From CAHJWH01 sp965198905 (lineage in GTDB: Bacteria > Pseudomonadota > Alphaproteobacteria > Caulobacterales > Caulobacteraceae): a DNA stretch of 64,000 nucleotides. The stretch spans positions 1,426,001 through 1,490,000 of the forward strand of contig OZ240678.1 of NCBI GenBank assembly GCA_965198905.1, given 5' to 3'. Position numbers and translations under genes: made by a program. The notes under the pieces were generated by a model. The model was not told the DNA's origin. It ran no database searches and was given only the letters and a program-made list of their open reading frames with translations. Positions 42,680-51,232 of the stretch are shown one piece after another (the stretch's first letter is position 1; every line of letters begins with the position of its first letter).

Positions 42680-43939
42680 TCAGTTGCTTCCGGACGACAC
42701 CACGTCATAGGTGGCCGTGTTCCCGACCGCGCTTGCGACGCCCGAAGCTTGGCCCGTCAGCACCCCGGTGCTGACCGTGCTGGTGCTGTGGACCGAACCT
42801 GAGTTGACCTGCTTGTTGTGGGCGCTGATGGTCCCGTTGCAGCTGGCGCAGGCATAGGCGCTCACGGCGTTGCCGACCCCGGTAGCGCTGGAGATCGCAT
42901 CCCCGCCCGCACCCCCGCCTGAAGACAGGTTCGAGGCCACCGTAATCGCGCCGCTGTTGTTCTGGTCGGAGGTCACACCCGTGTACGACCCAGCGTTGGA
43001 GATGACTGTGCTGTTGCCGACGCCATAGGCGGAGTTGGCCGCCGTGCCGTACCAGGTCCCCAGCGTCTGAGTGTTGGAGGAGGAGACTGCACCGCTGTTC
43101 GCCTGGGTCACGCCGACCGAGTCGCCATAGCTGTCGGAGTAGACATTGGCGTTGTTGGCGACCGCCGAGGTGGTGGCCACCGAATCGCCGCCATAGGCGG
43201 TGCTGACGCCCACCAGCGCCTGCGTCACACCCGCCTGGGACTGGTCGACGTTCAAGATCACCGGCGAGTTGGTGGTGTTGGCCTCCACGTCGTTTGCGAC
43301 GGCGGTGCCCGTATAGCTGGCGGTGTCGGCAGCCTGGATGCTGGCCGAGGTGGCCGCGGTCACGCCGCCTGTGCTCGACTGGTTGACGTTGGCGTTCAGC
43401 ACGCCACTGGAGACGTTATAGCCCTGGGTGTTGCCCACGGCGGTGGAGTCCGCCGACACCGCCGCGGCGTACTGGGCCAGATAGACGTTGCTCACCGCGC
43501 CCACCCCCGGCCCCGTCAGCGCCTGGGTCGACGTGCCGGACAGGGTGCCGCAGCAGGTGCTGGCGGTGGCGGTGTTGCCCGTGGCCGAGGTCGAGGTGAC
43601 CATGTAGGGCCCGGAATAGCCCACCGACGGGCTCGACGTGGCGGAAACCGCGCCGCTGACCGCCTGGCTCGACTGGAAGGCCAGGTCGGCGTTGGAGGCG
43701 CCCGCGCTCACCGCGTTGCCGACGGCGGTGGTCACGGTCGCTGTCCCCTGGTCGGCTTCCACCACGTTCAGCTGCTGGCCCGCGACGACGTCGCCGAGTT
43801 GCACCTGGCTGTTGAGGTAGCTGTTAGAGCCCGCCGCCGGCGTACCGTCCGCGGTCTGGCTAGTAGCGACCCCGCAGAGCGACAGACTGGCCGCCACGGC
43901 GGCTGTCCCAGCCATTAGGATCTTCACGTGTCTGTGCAT
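42680..43939 (-). CDS. hfaD: Holdfast anchor protein HfaD
   Basis: 419-residue secreted protein, Ser/Thr/Val/Ala/Asn-rich, with a signal peptide (about 1-29). HfaD helps tether the polysaccharide holdfast to the stalk or cell pole in Caulobacter. A loose repeat recurs at irregular intervals, Q-x-x-x-G-x-[VI] in most copies: NQSSTGGV, DQSQAGV, TQANSGAV, DQNNSGAI, KQVNSGSV. This suggests a beta-solenoid-like surface fibre. Two cysteine-containing loops (TASTCCGT, ACASCNGT) stand out. Third gene of hfaA-hfaB-hfaD; its start lies inside hfaB. Confidence 0.85.
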   Translation of the reverse strand: MHRHVKILMAGTAAVAASLSLCGVATSQTADGTPAAGSNSYLNSQVQLGDVVAGQQLNVVEADQGTATVTTAVGNAVSAGASNADLAFQSSQAVSGAVSATSSPSVGYSGPYMVTSTSATGNTATASTCCGTLSGTSTQALTGPGVGAVSNVYLAQYAAAVSADSTAVGNTQGYNVSSGVLNANVNQSSTGGVTAATSASIQAADTASYTGTAVANDVEANTTNSPVILNVDQSQAGVTQALVGVSTAYGGDSVATTSAVANNANVYSDSYGDSVGVTQANSGAVSSSNTQTLGTWYGTAANSAYGVGNSTVISNAGSYTGVTSDQNNSGAITVASNLSSGGGAGGDAISSATGVGNAVSAYACASCNGTISAHNKQVNSGSVHSTSTVSTGVLTGQASGVASAVGNTATYDVVSSGSN

Positions 43940-44909
43940 TGTTCTGATCCAGGTTGTTGTAGGCCGGGTAGTAGCCGCCGGTGAGGCCGGTGGTGGTGGG
44001 CGGACCCATCGGGTCGTTGTTCGGATCGATGCAGGCGCTAGGCCCCGGCGCGCCGTACAGGTTGGACATCATCTCCACCGTGGCGCGCTCGATCATGGAG
44101 CGGACGGCCAGTTGGATCGGCTCCAGCCCGCCTTCGCCGGCGGAGATGTCGATGACGTTGCTGCCGAAGAACTTGAACAGGCCGGCGCCGACCTGGCGGC
44201 CGTAGATCTGCTTCTGGTAGGAGACGACGTCGACGACTTCCATCGTCTTGGTCTCCACCAGCCGCAGGTCCAGCGCCACGTTCATCACGTAGAGCTGGCC
44301 GGTGAGCAGGCCCGTGCCCTGGGTCGCGTCCTGCTTGCCGCCCTGGCCGTTCACGCCGGCGGAGCGGATGTTGTAGTTCAGTTCGGTGATGCCGCCGACC
44401 AGGTAGAAGTCGGAGCCCGGCACCTGACCGGCCACGATCTTGCGATAGGGGCCCGGGCCGCCCGGACTAGCAGGGCCGTCCGGCTGGTCCGAGATCAGCT
44501 TGTTGTTGGCGTATTTGAGCTCCAGCTCCGACACGCTGGTGTCGTAGCGCTCGACCAGCGGCGCGCCGGCCTTGGCTAGCGCCGAGATGGCCATCAGCGA
44601 TGCGCCTTGGGTGACCTCGCGCCCACCGTTGTCCTCGGCCTTGCCGGTATAGTCGGCGATGCGCCCGACCGCGATCCTTGGCGCGTGCACGCCATAATGC
44701 TGGGCGTATTCCGACAGGCAAACCAGGGCGGTCGAATAGGGGGTGGGGTTGGCGGTGACGGGCGCGTCGCCGATCGGGCTCGCATAGTTGCCCCCCGGCC
44801 CCGCCACGGGGGAGATGCAGCCCGAAAGCGCGACGGAGGCCGCGCCCGCCAGGGCGATCACCCGGGATTTGCGCATCAGCGCCATGGGATTGATCCTATT
44901 GAGCGGCAT
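43860..44909 (-). CDS. hfaB: Holdfast anchor protein HfaB (CsgG-like lipoprotein)
   Basis: 349-residue outer-membrane lipoprotein of the CsgG family, expected to form the export pore for HfaA and HfaD. The lipobox LSGC follows a hydrophobic signal (IALAGAASVALSGC). CsgG-type segments include RIAVGRIADYTGKAED, GASLMAISALAKAGAPLVERYDTS, YLVGGITELNYNIRSAG and ALDLRLVETKTMEVVDVVSYQKQIYG. It overlaps hfaA by 14 bases and hfaD by up to 80 bases, the latter covering its polar C-terminal tail. Confidence 0.92.
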   Translation of the reverse strand: MPLNRINPMALMRKSRVIALAGAASVALSGCISPVAGPGGNYASPIGDAPVTANPTPYSTALVCLSEYAQHYGVHAPRIAVGRIADYTGKAEDNGGREVTQGASLMAISALAKAGAPLVERYDTSVSELELKYANNKLISDQPDGPASPGGPGPYRKIVAGQVPGSDFYLVGGITELNYNIRSAGVNGQGGKQDATQGTGLLTGQLYVMNVALDLRLVETKTMEVVDVVSYQKQIYGRQVGAGLFKFFGSNVIDISAGEGGLEPIQLAVRSMIERATVEMMSNLYGAPGPSACIDPNNDPMGPPTTTGLTGGYYPAYNNLDQNNAQTREDPNGWDSRRGGQSVALRGRY

Positions 44910-45354
44910 CGAGGTTCACCTTCCCGTTCAGGACCGTGCTCGCGGCCACGTCGCCGTTGTTGACCTGGGTGGAGTTGACCACCACGGTGTTGTACTGGCC
45001 CGAGACGTTGACGCTCAGGTTGTTGCCGATGGCCGAGGCGCCGCCGACCGCGCCCGCGCCATTGAAGGAATCCGAGGCGCCGGTCGTGCTGCCGGCCTTG
45101 GCGAATACGCTCTGGTCGGAACCGATCTGCGTGACCCCGTCGACGATCACCAGATTGCCGTTGGCGTCGCGGGTGGAGACGTTGATCGCGCCCTGGATGG
45201 TCGACAGGCCGCCGTTAAAGCCCTGGCTGAAGCCGGACAGGGTGCTGGAGCCGCTCTGGGCCTGCGCGCCGCCCGCCGCCGCACAGGCGGCGACGACCAC
45301 CAGCGCCGCGCCGCCGAGCCGCAATCGCTGAGCTCCCGCTCGCTGTAACGCCAT
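44896..45354 (-). CDS. hfaA: Holdfast anchor protein HfaA (curlin-like)
   Basis: 152-residue secreted protein with a signal peptide ending near AGGAQAQS. SVNVSGQYNTVVVNSTQVNNGDV resembles the curlin repeat, in line with HfaA assembling into resistant fibres through the CsgG-like HfaB. The ATG at 45354 follows AGGTGA; the longer upstream frame is antisense to the rhomboid gene and is rejected. First gene of the hfa operon; holdfast anchoring genes support a Caulobacterales host. Confidence 0.87.
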   Translation of the reverse strand: MALQRAGAQRLRLGGAALVVVAACAAAGGAQAQSGSSTLSGFSQGFNGGLSTIQGAINVSTRDANGNLVIVDGVTQIGSDQSVFAKAGSTTGASDSFNGAGAVGGASAIGNNLSVNVSGQYNTVVVNSTQVNNGDVAASTVLNGKVNLDAAQ

Positions 45355-45494
45355 GCTGTCACCTGCTCCCTGTACGAAGGTCGCGCGCGATGTCCGCGAG
45401 CCCGCGGCGCCTCGAACGACCCCCTGGCCCCGGGCTTTGTGTGCTCCGCGAGGAGCCCGCATCACCTGACCGTCCCGAAACAAACCAGACCAGC

Positions 45495-45509
45495 GTAAAG
45501 AAGAGGTAA
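45495..45509 (-). promoter_or_regulatory. CtrA-like site upstream of hfaA
   Basis: On the minus strand the sequence reads TTAC-N7-TTAC, close to the CtrA consensus TTAA-N7-TTAA. It lies about 140 bases before hfaA. Cell-cycle control of holdfast anchors makes such a site plausible, but two bases deviate. Confidence 0.3.
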
Positions 45510-45561
45510 GTTTACGAGGCGCTTGCGCCCCGCCGGTCGTTTTCGCCCCTATCTGTCGACG

Positions 45562-46215
45562 ATGACCTCTCGCCCTGTGGCCGCGGAGCCGCTGTTCAAC
45601 CTGCCGGGCTCCGTGCTGGCGCTGCTCGCCAGCATCCTGCTCCCCTACCTGCTGCAGAGCCTTGCGCCCGATCCGGACGCGGTGATCTCGGCGCTTGGCC
45701 TGTCGCCGCTGGATGTGGCCCATGGGCGGTTGTGGGCCCTGGTGACGGTCATGGTGGTGCACGGGAGCTGGGCTCACGCCCTGCTCAACGCCATCGGCCT
45801 GCTGGTCTTCGCGACACCGGTGGCGAGATGGTTCGGGCGCGGCCGCGCGATCTGCGTCTTCGCCTTCTACGTGGTCTGCGGGATCATCTCCTCCCTGGGC
45901 TATGTCCTGCTACATTGGGGGCAGGCGGAGGTGCTGGTCGGCGCCTCGGGCGCGATAGCTGGAATGATGGGGGCGAGTTCGCGTCTGCTGGAGGGGCGCG
46001 GCGGGCTCTCGCCGTTCCGCTCGCGCACGGTGCTCGGCATGGCGGCCGCCTGGATCGTGATCAATTTATTGATGGCGGTGGGCTGGATCGACGTGGGATC
46101 AGGCGGCGAGCCGATCGCCTGGGAAGCGCACCTGGTCGGTTACGCCGCCGGGCTATTGTTGATCGGCCCGTTCTCCGCGGTCCTGCGACGCGACCCGTCA
46201 GCATTTACGCCCTAG
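45562..46215 (+). CDS. Rhomboid-family intramembrane serine protease
   Basis: 217 residues from the ATG at 45562, six or more hydrophobic helices. The catalytic serine is in GASGAIAGMMG, the catalytic His in WEAHLVGYAAGLLL, and VHGSWAHALLNAIGLLVFATPVA is the conserved helix-2 region (usually H...HLxxN). It is divergent from hfaA. Rhomboids cleave single-pass membrane proteins; a link to surface-protein maturation here is only positional. Confidence 0.88.
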   Translation: MTSRPVAAEPLFNLPGSVLALLASILLPYLLQSLAPDPDAVISALGLSPLDVAHGRLWALVTVMVVHGSWAHALLNAIGLLVFATPVARWFGRGRAICVFAFYVVCGIISSLGYVLLHWGQAEVLVGASGAIAGMMGASSRLLEGRGGLSPFRSRTVLGMAAAWIVINLLMAVGWIDVGSGGEPIAWEAHLVGYAAGLLLIGPFSAVLRRDPSAFTP

Positions 46216-46237
46216 CGGCGCGGCTAGAACTAGTAAT

Positions 46238-46281
46238 ATCACAACCTGAAGCTCATAGGCTCAATCCTGTCCCCGCATCCA
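46238..46281 (+). other. Possible decayed tRNA 3' end
   Basis: The sequence ends with a T-arm-like hairpin (ATAGG, loop CTCAAT, CCTGT) followed by CCCCGCATCCA, reminiscent of a tRNA acceptor strand and CCA end. The loop is one base short and no complete cloverleaf precedes it. It may be a relic left by element integration, or chance. The remainder of 46216-46417, between convergent genes, shows nothing else. Confidence 0.2.
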
Positions 46282-46417
46282 TTACTTGCGAGACGAAGTT
46301 CTCGCTCAGCAGCGAGCCGGGCGCGTATTTGTTTCTAAGGTCGAGCTCACCTCTCTCCTCTGCAAACATGACCTCGACCGAGCAGATCAGGGCGCAAAAC
46401 GCATCGCGGGCTGTACT

Positions 46418-46795
46418 TTAGCGCCGCTCCCACTGACCGCCGGTCGAGCGAAAAAATTGGCCTGACGGCATCTGGCTTTCAAGCTGGCGGGCGGTGGCTT
46501 GGCCAGCGGTTTCCGCCGAGACGCCGGTGCGAGCGGCTGCTTGGCGGTAGGCCGCGGCGCGGCCAGCGTTGATCTCGGCGACGGCGCTGTGAAGGGTGGG
46601 AACGCCGCCACCCGCGACGAACCCCAGGAAGCCGTCGGCCTGCTCGCCCACCACCCCAGACGCCTTGGCTCGGTCTACGGCCGCCTTAGCGCCAGCGGAC
46701 TGCGCGTAGGCTATGGGCGCGACGGCCAGAGGCGCCGCCATAGCGATCAGGGCCGTCGCCGCCAGAACGGCTGCGAAACGCGGGGATGTCCTCAT
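46418..46795 (-). CDS. ydbL: YdbL-family periplasmic protein (DUF1318)
   Basis: 125 residues with a signal peptide (about 1-32, ending IAYAQS). The DUF1318 core reads VDRAKASGVVGEQADGFLGFV...INAGRAAAYRQAAARTGVSAETAGQATARQL. In E. coli YdbL accompanies YdbH and YnbE in phospholipid transport between the membranes. Last gene of the ydbH-ynbE-ydbL operon, 15 bases after ynbE. Confidence 0.9.
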   Translation of the reverse strand: MRTSPRFAAVLAATALIAMAAPLAVAPIAYAQSAGAKAAVDRAKASGVVGEQADGFLGFVAGGGVPTLHSAVAEINAGRAAAYRQAAARTGVSAETAGQATARQLESQMPSGQFFRSTGGQWERR

Positions 46796-46810
46796 GGCGG
46801 TTGTTCCGTT

Positions 46811-47011
46811 CTAGAACAGGTTGGGGTTCTGCTGGATCAAGGACTGCACTTCCTTGTCCAGCCGCACGCGGACGTCGGCGTCGAGCTTGGCATAGATGTT
46901 GATCGGCGCGACCTGCACTCGGATGGTCGGCGTGCAGGCCGCAGCGGACGTCAGCGCTATAGCCAGGGCGAGGGTGAGACCCAGCTCGCGACCCGCCATT
47001 CCAAAACGCAT
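46811..47011 (-). CDS. ynbE: YnbE-family outer-membrane lipoprotein
   Basis: 66 residues from the ATG at 47011, preceded by AAGGGG at eight bases; an upstream ATG at 47047 is less likely. Lipobox SAAAC follows a hydrophobic signal. The mature part ends NIYAKLDADVRVRLDKEVQSLIQQNPNLF, the typical YnbE tail. YnbE is thought to bind YdbH by beta-strand stacking and complete a lipid bridge to the outer membrane. Confidence 0.9.
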   Translation of the reverse strand: MRFGMAGRELGLTLALAIALTSAAACTPTIRVQVAPINIYAKLDADVRVRLDKEVQSLIQQNPNLF

Positions 47012-47047
47012 CGTTTCGCCCCTTCGTCGCCAGAGCATCCAAGCCAA

Positions 47048-50000
47048 TCAGGGCTGAACCTTGGGTGAACCCATCGCTGGCGTGTGCTCCCCGCCGATCC
47101 ATCCATAAGCCGCCAGGATGTCGTCCAGGTTCAGCGACGTGTCGAGGGTCAAATCGACGGGTGTGCCTTTTGGCAGCGGCAGCGGCTTATCGAAGGCGTG
47201 GCCGCGCAGCAGAGCCCAGAGCCCGATCCGCGTCGGTTTGTTGATCGCCGGGTCGTGTCGGCCGATGACATGGAACACGACTCCGAGCCGTCCACCCGGC
47301 CGGCTGGCGACTTCAGCATCGAGCTGGCTGAAGGCCAGGTGCTCCAGCGCCTGGTAGGCGAAGTCCTGCACCGCATTGGGCTGTGCGGCCGGAGCGCCCC
47401 CCGTCGCCACCGCGCCCGTCAACGCCTCGCGGCGGATGGTCAGCCGCCCCGGCCCCTCCGCTGCGACGCGGCCATCCGAGATGCGCAACAGCGTGCCGCC
47501 GCCCGGGCCCGGCCGCAGCGCGAACGGTAGCGCGCCTTGCAGCCTGGCCTGCAGGCTGACCGCCTTGGACAGGTTCAGCAGGCTGATCAGCTGCTGCACG
47601 TCCACGTCCTTCAAGCGAAGCACGCCCGAGGTCTGGAGCGGCGGGGCTAGCGGCAAGCGCATGGCGTCCAGGCTGATCTCCCCGCCGGAGACCCCCGCCG
47701 AAGCAGTTTGAAGCGCCATCGCGCTGGGCTCCAGCGCAAAGACGACCTTGATATTTTTGAGCGGCGCCAGGGTCTCCAGTTTGTCGGCGGTAAGGGTCTG
47801 GCCGGGCGGGCTCCTGAGCGGGGTTAGGGAGGCGAGCCGGACATCTCCGCGCAGCCCGTCGATCTTGCCCGCCGGGCTCTTGAAGCTGAAACCGTCGCTG
47901 CTCGCCTGACCCGACGAGCTAAGTCCCGCCCGGCTCCAGGCGAAGCGGGCGCTCAGCTGCAGTTCGCCCTGCGCGTCGGGCAGGGCCTGGGCGGCGGCGG
48001 GGACGATATCGCCGGGCTGCAGCCCCTTGGGCGCGAAAACCAGCCGGCCGGTCTGGAACACGCCCTGGCCCGTCCCACGGCTCGGCTGGGCCTGCAGGCT
48101 GAGCACGCCCAGCGGTGCGGCGCCCTTAACAAGCGCTACGGCCAGACGGCCTTGCACCGCACCGTCTGCGAGAGTGAGCGTCCCGTCGGCGGCGAGCGGG
48201 CGCACTCGCGCTACAGTCGACGTGTCCTGCACCGCTAGGCCCTCCAGCCCCATCCGCCCGGACGGCGGCTGCGGACCTCCCTCGAGCGCGATAGGGGCGG
48301 AGGCCAGCTGCAGCTTCAGCGACGCAGACGGCAGCGCCACGGCGGCGTCGCGGAGCTGGACGTTCAGCCGCCATCGCCCATCGTCCAGGCTGGCCAAGGG
48401 CCCACCCGCGACAGGACAGACCCGGACGCGCCCGCCGGACGCCACCACCTGACCCTTCGACTTCAGCGAGCCCACGCTGACCGGCGCACAGTCGGACGCC
48501 GCCAGCGTCCATCGCGCCGACCTGCCGCTAAGCGCCCCGGCGAAGTCCAGGCTGGCGTCCTGCACCGGCCCCAGCCCTCCGTGCGCCGACAGGGTGAGTC
48601 CGCCCAGCCACGCCGCGCCGTCCCGTCCCACGCGGTAGCGGCCCACGGCCAGACTGATCCTGGGCAAGCCCTCGACCACGAGGGCGAGCGCTAGGCCGTT
48701 CCCGGTCGCGCCCGAGGCGTTGGTGCTGACCAGCGGCTCGCCCGATGAGGTGTGCAGGGACAGCCTACCGCCGGGCGTGGCCAGCTCGGCGCCGCGATCC
48801 AAGCGCAAGGTCGCGTCACGCCGGCTGTCATAGGCGAGCGCATAGGCGGGGACGTCAAGGCGCACCTGCTGCAGCGTCTGTGCGAGGGCCCTAGCCGCCC
48901 CAGGGTCCAGCTCGCCCAGCGCCCGCTGTGCGATGTGCTCAGCCTGTCTTCGCGGTAGGCCACCGCCACCGGCCAGCGTGCCCTGCGCCTGCAGGGTGAC
49001 GCCTTGTGCGAGCCCGAGCTGTCCCCTCGCCCGCAGCGACGCCGGCGTCAGGAGGATGTCGAGGCCGCCCACCTGCGTGGCGCCGGCATCTTCATGCAGG
49101 CGTCCGGATCGCGCGGATAAGGACAGCTCGAACGGTCCGCCCCCCACGACCCCAGCCTTTTCGACCTGAGCGAGCACCTGGGGCGAGGCAAGCTCCATGC
49201 CCACGGAGGCCAACTCCACGCCCGCGCGCGCGAGCCGGCCCGCCCGGCCGCTCACATGCAGCTTGCCGATGAAGGCGTTCGTCCGGTCCATCTCCCCGTT
49301 CAAATCGGCCGACACGTCGGCGCCTTGGACCTCCACCGCCGCACCGTGGTCAGGCTGCAGCTCGAAGCGACTGGAGCTCAGGCGGATGATGGCGTCCACC
49401 GGACGGTCGCCCTGAGTCAGATCGGCCGCTCCGTTAGGGGTCAGCGCCTCCAGGTTCAGGGTCAACCCCGTCGCCGCGCCCTGAGGGCTGCGCCCACGCG
49501 CCGCACCGAAGGCTCCGGTCAGGTGCAGCTCGCCAAGTCCCGTGGCCTGCCCGCTCAGCACCCCCTGCACGTCGGCCAGACGCACGCCCATCAGGTCGAG
49601 GTCGCCGGGCTCCAGCCGGGCGTGCAGAGTGCGCACCCGCCCCCCTTTTACTGTGGCGTCAAGCGCGATCGATACCGGACCGCCGGGGGTGTCCAGCTCC
49701 AGCCGCCCGTCTTGAATGTAGAGGTCGGGCGCAGGACCAGCGCCGGGCTTGGCTTGCAGGGCCTGATCGATCAGCGGCTGCAACGTACCAAAGTCCAGCC
49801 GGCCGTCCCGAAGGCGCGCGTGCAGCACGGCCTGATCCAGGTGCAGGGCTCGCAGCGGCGGCGCGCGCACACCGCGCCAGGGGGCTGGCAGAGCGCCGAA
49901 GTCGGCCTGGAGCCGACCGACCGTCAGATCCGGATGGTCCGCGGGGCCCAGACGCACCGAGCCGGTCACCCCGCCAAGGTCGAGCCGATCGAGATGGATG

Positions 50001-50167
50001 GCCGCCGGCACTCCGTGGGCGCGCAGATAGTCGAAGGCGAGCCGGACCCCGATCGCCTCGCGCTGCAGGTAGAGTGTGACGCCCGCGGCCGTCAGCCCCA
50101 CGGCGCCCAGGGCCAGGACGCCGGCCGTCAGGCGGCGAGGTGTCAGGAACGGCTTCAGCGAGACCAC
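47048..50167 (-). CDS. ydbH: YdbH-family intermembrane phospholipid transport protein
   Basis: About 1039 residues from the GTG at 50167, just before a single N-terminal membrane anchor (LTAGVLALGAVGLTAAGVTLYL) and a long periplasmic region of beta-strand-like repeats. The C-terminal part (LLRISDGRVAAEGPGRLTIRREAL...FAYQALEHLAFSQLDAEVASRPGGRLGVVFHVIGRHDP) is the conserved domain of YdbH/AsmA-like proteins. No ATG is available near the anchor; GTG codons at 50215 and 50263 are alternatives. It leads the ydbH-ynbE-ydbL operon and is divergent from the FkbM gene. Confidence 0.88.
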   Translation of the reverse strand: MVSLKPFLTPRRLTAGVLALGAVGLTAAGVTLYLQREAIGVRLAFDYLRAHGVPAAIHLDRLDLGGVTGSVRLGPADHPDLTVGRLQADFGALPAPWRGVRAPPLRALHLDQAVLHARLRDGRLDFGTLQPLIDQALQAKPGAGPAPDLYIQDGRLELDTPGGPVSIALDATVKGGRVRTLHARLEPGDLDLMGVRLADVQGVLSGQATGLGELHLTGAFGAARGRSPQGAATGLTLNLEALTPNGAADLTQGDRPVDAIIRLSSSRFELQPDHGAAVEVQGADVSADLNGEMDRTNAFIGKLHVSGRAGRLARAGVELASVGMELASPQVLAQVEKAGVVGGGPFELSLSARSGRLHEDAGATQVGGLDILLTPASLRARGQLGLAQGVTLQAQGTLAGGGGLPRRQAEHIAQRALGELDPGAARALAQTLQQVRLDVPAYALAYDSRRDATLRLDRGAELATPGGRLSLHTSSGEPLVSTNASGATGNGLALALVVEGLPRISLAVGRYRVGRDGAAWLGGLTLSAHGGLGPVQDASLDFAGALSGRSARWTLAASDCAPVSVGSLKSKGQVVASGGRVRVCPVAGGPLASLDDGRWRLNVQLRDAAVALPSASLKLQLASAPIALEGGPQPPSGRMGLEGLAVQDTSTVARVRPLAADGTLTLADGAVQGRLAVALVKGAAPLGVLSLQAQPSRGTGQGVFQTGRLVFAPKGLQPGDIVPAAAQALPDAQGELQLSARFAWSRAGLSSSGQASSDGFSFKSPAGKIDGLRGDVRLASLTPLRSPPGQTLTADKLETLAPLKNIKVVFALEPSAMALQTASAGVSGGEISLDAMRLPLAPPLQTSGVLRLKDVDVQQLISLLNLSKAVSLQARLQGALPFALRPGPGGGTLLRISDGRVAAEGPGRLTIRREALTGAVATGGAPAAQPNAVQDFAYQALEHLAFSQLDAEVASRPGGRLGVVFHVIGRHDPAINKPTRIGLWALLRGHAFDKPLPLPKGTPVDLTLDTSLNLDDILAAYGWIGGEHTPAMGSPKVQP

Positions 50168-50324
50168 GATGGGACAGAAGAGGAGTGCGACGCGGAACGC
50201 AACCTCGTCCCGCACGGCGTGCTGTCCAGGGCGGCCGGCGTCGTCTTCATGACTTGCGCGCACGATGCTACAGCCCTTCAGGCGTGGCGCGTGGGCGCGC
50301 CGGCCAGCGAGCGTCGTGGGGCGG

Positions 50325-51227
50325 ATGAACAGGTTTTTTGCAAAGGCCAAACCGCCGTCCGCGGCGCGCGGGCTTCCTGCGACGCATCCCGCGGCGCTGA
50401 GCTGGGAGGACATCGTTCAGGGCGTCTACCAGGGTCTGCTCGATCGCCCGGCGGAAGCGACGGCCATCGAGGCGAACGTGGGCCGCTTCGAACGGGGCGA
50501 GGCTACCGTCGCCGGCCTGATCCACGAGATCGTCGGCTCGCAGGAGTTCGCCAGCCGCGTCGGCCTCTACATGCGTCGACATGGCTCGCCGGAGCACATG
50601 CCTTTCACCATCGACGTCTCCCAGTACGGCGAGATCGGCATGATCGTGCGCATCCTGGTCAACGAAGGCGTGCGTTCACGCTACGTGGTGGACCTAGGCG
50701 CACGTGGGTTGGAGCGCTCGAACTCCTATGATTTGCTGAAGGCGTTTGGCTGGCGAGGGTTGCTTGTGGAGGCCAACCCAGAGCTGATCCCCCACCTGGC
50801 GCGGGACTTTGCCGGGCTCGACATCCAGATCGCCTGCTGCGCGGTGTCCGACTACACAGGGCGTGCGAGCTTCACCATCGGCGCGAACGACGATGTCTCT
50901 TCGCTGATCGAGGTGGCGGCCGCTCGATGGGGTGACCCACGCGGCCGTGTGGAGGTGGATGTCCGCCGCCTGCCTGACATCCTGGCGGAGTTCGGCGCTC
51001 CGGCTGAGATCGGCCTGTTGTCCATCGACGTAGAGGGCGAGGACCTGCAGGTCCTGAACGACCTGACGGCTCACGGCGGCTACCGGGTGGAGTGGGTGAT
51101 CGTGGAGGCCTCCTACGACTTCAGCGTCAAAAGCCTGGACGACCTGGCCACCTCCGCCGAGGTGCGCGAGCTCTATGAGATCGCCGCCCAGACCTCAGCC
51201 AACCTGATCCTGCGTCGCCGGAGCTAG
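50325..51227 (+). CDS. FkbM-family methyltransferase with N-terminal DUF4214-like module
   Basis: 300 residues from the ATG at 50325 (GGGGCGG upstream). The N-terminal SWEDIVQGVYQGLLDRPAEATAI...LIHEIVGSQEFASR is DUF4214-like. From about residue 95 the FkbM methyltransferase follows: YVVDLGARGLERSNSYDLLKAFGWRGLLVEANPELIPHLARDF (SAM binding) and LLSIDVEGEDLQVLNDLTAH. FkbM enzymes O-methylate sugars or similar hydroxyl groups. It opens a surface-glycan cluster. Confidence 0.85.
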   Translation: MNRFFAKAKPPSAARGLPATHPAALSWEDIVQGVYQGLLDRPAEATAIEANVGRFERGEATVAGLIHEIVGSQEFASRVGLYMRRHGSPEHMPFTIDVSQYGEIGMIVRILVNEGVRSRYVVDLGARGLERSNSYDLLKAFGWRGLLVEANPELIPHLARDFAGLDIQIACCAVSDYTGRASFTIGANDDVSSLIEVAAARWGDPRGRVEVDVRRLPDILAEFGAPAEIGLLSIDVEGEDLQVLNDLTAHGGYRVEWVIVEASYDFSVKSLDDLATSAEVRELYEIAAQTSANLILRRRS

Positions 51228-51232
51228 GCCGG

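Noticed and set aside
44896..45777. 293-codon version of hfaA
   Set aside because: The extra N terminus is antisense to the rhomboid gene and lacks protein-like sequence; the 45354 start gives a proper signal peptide with a good ribosome site.
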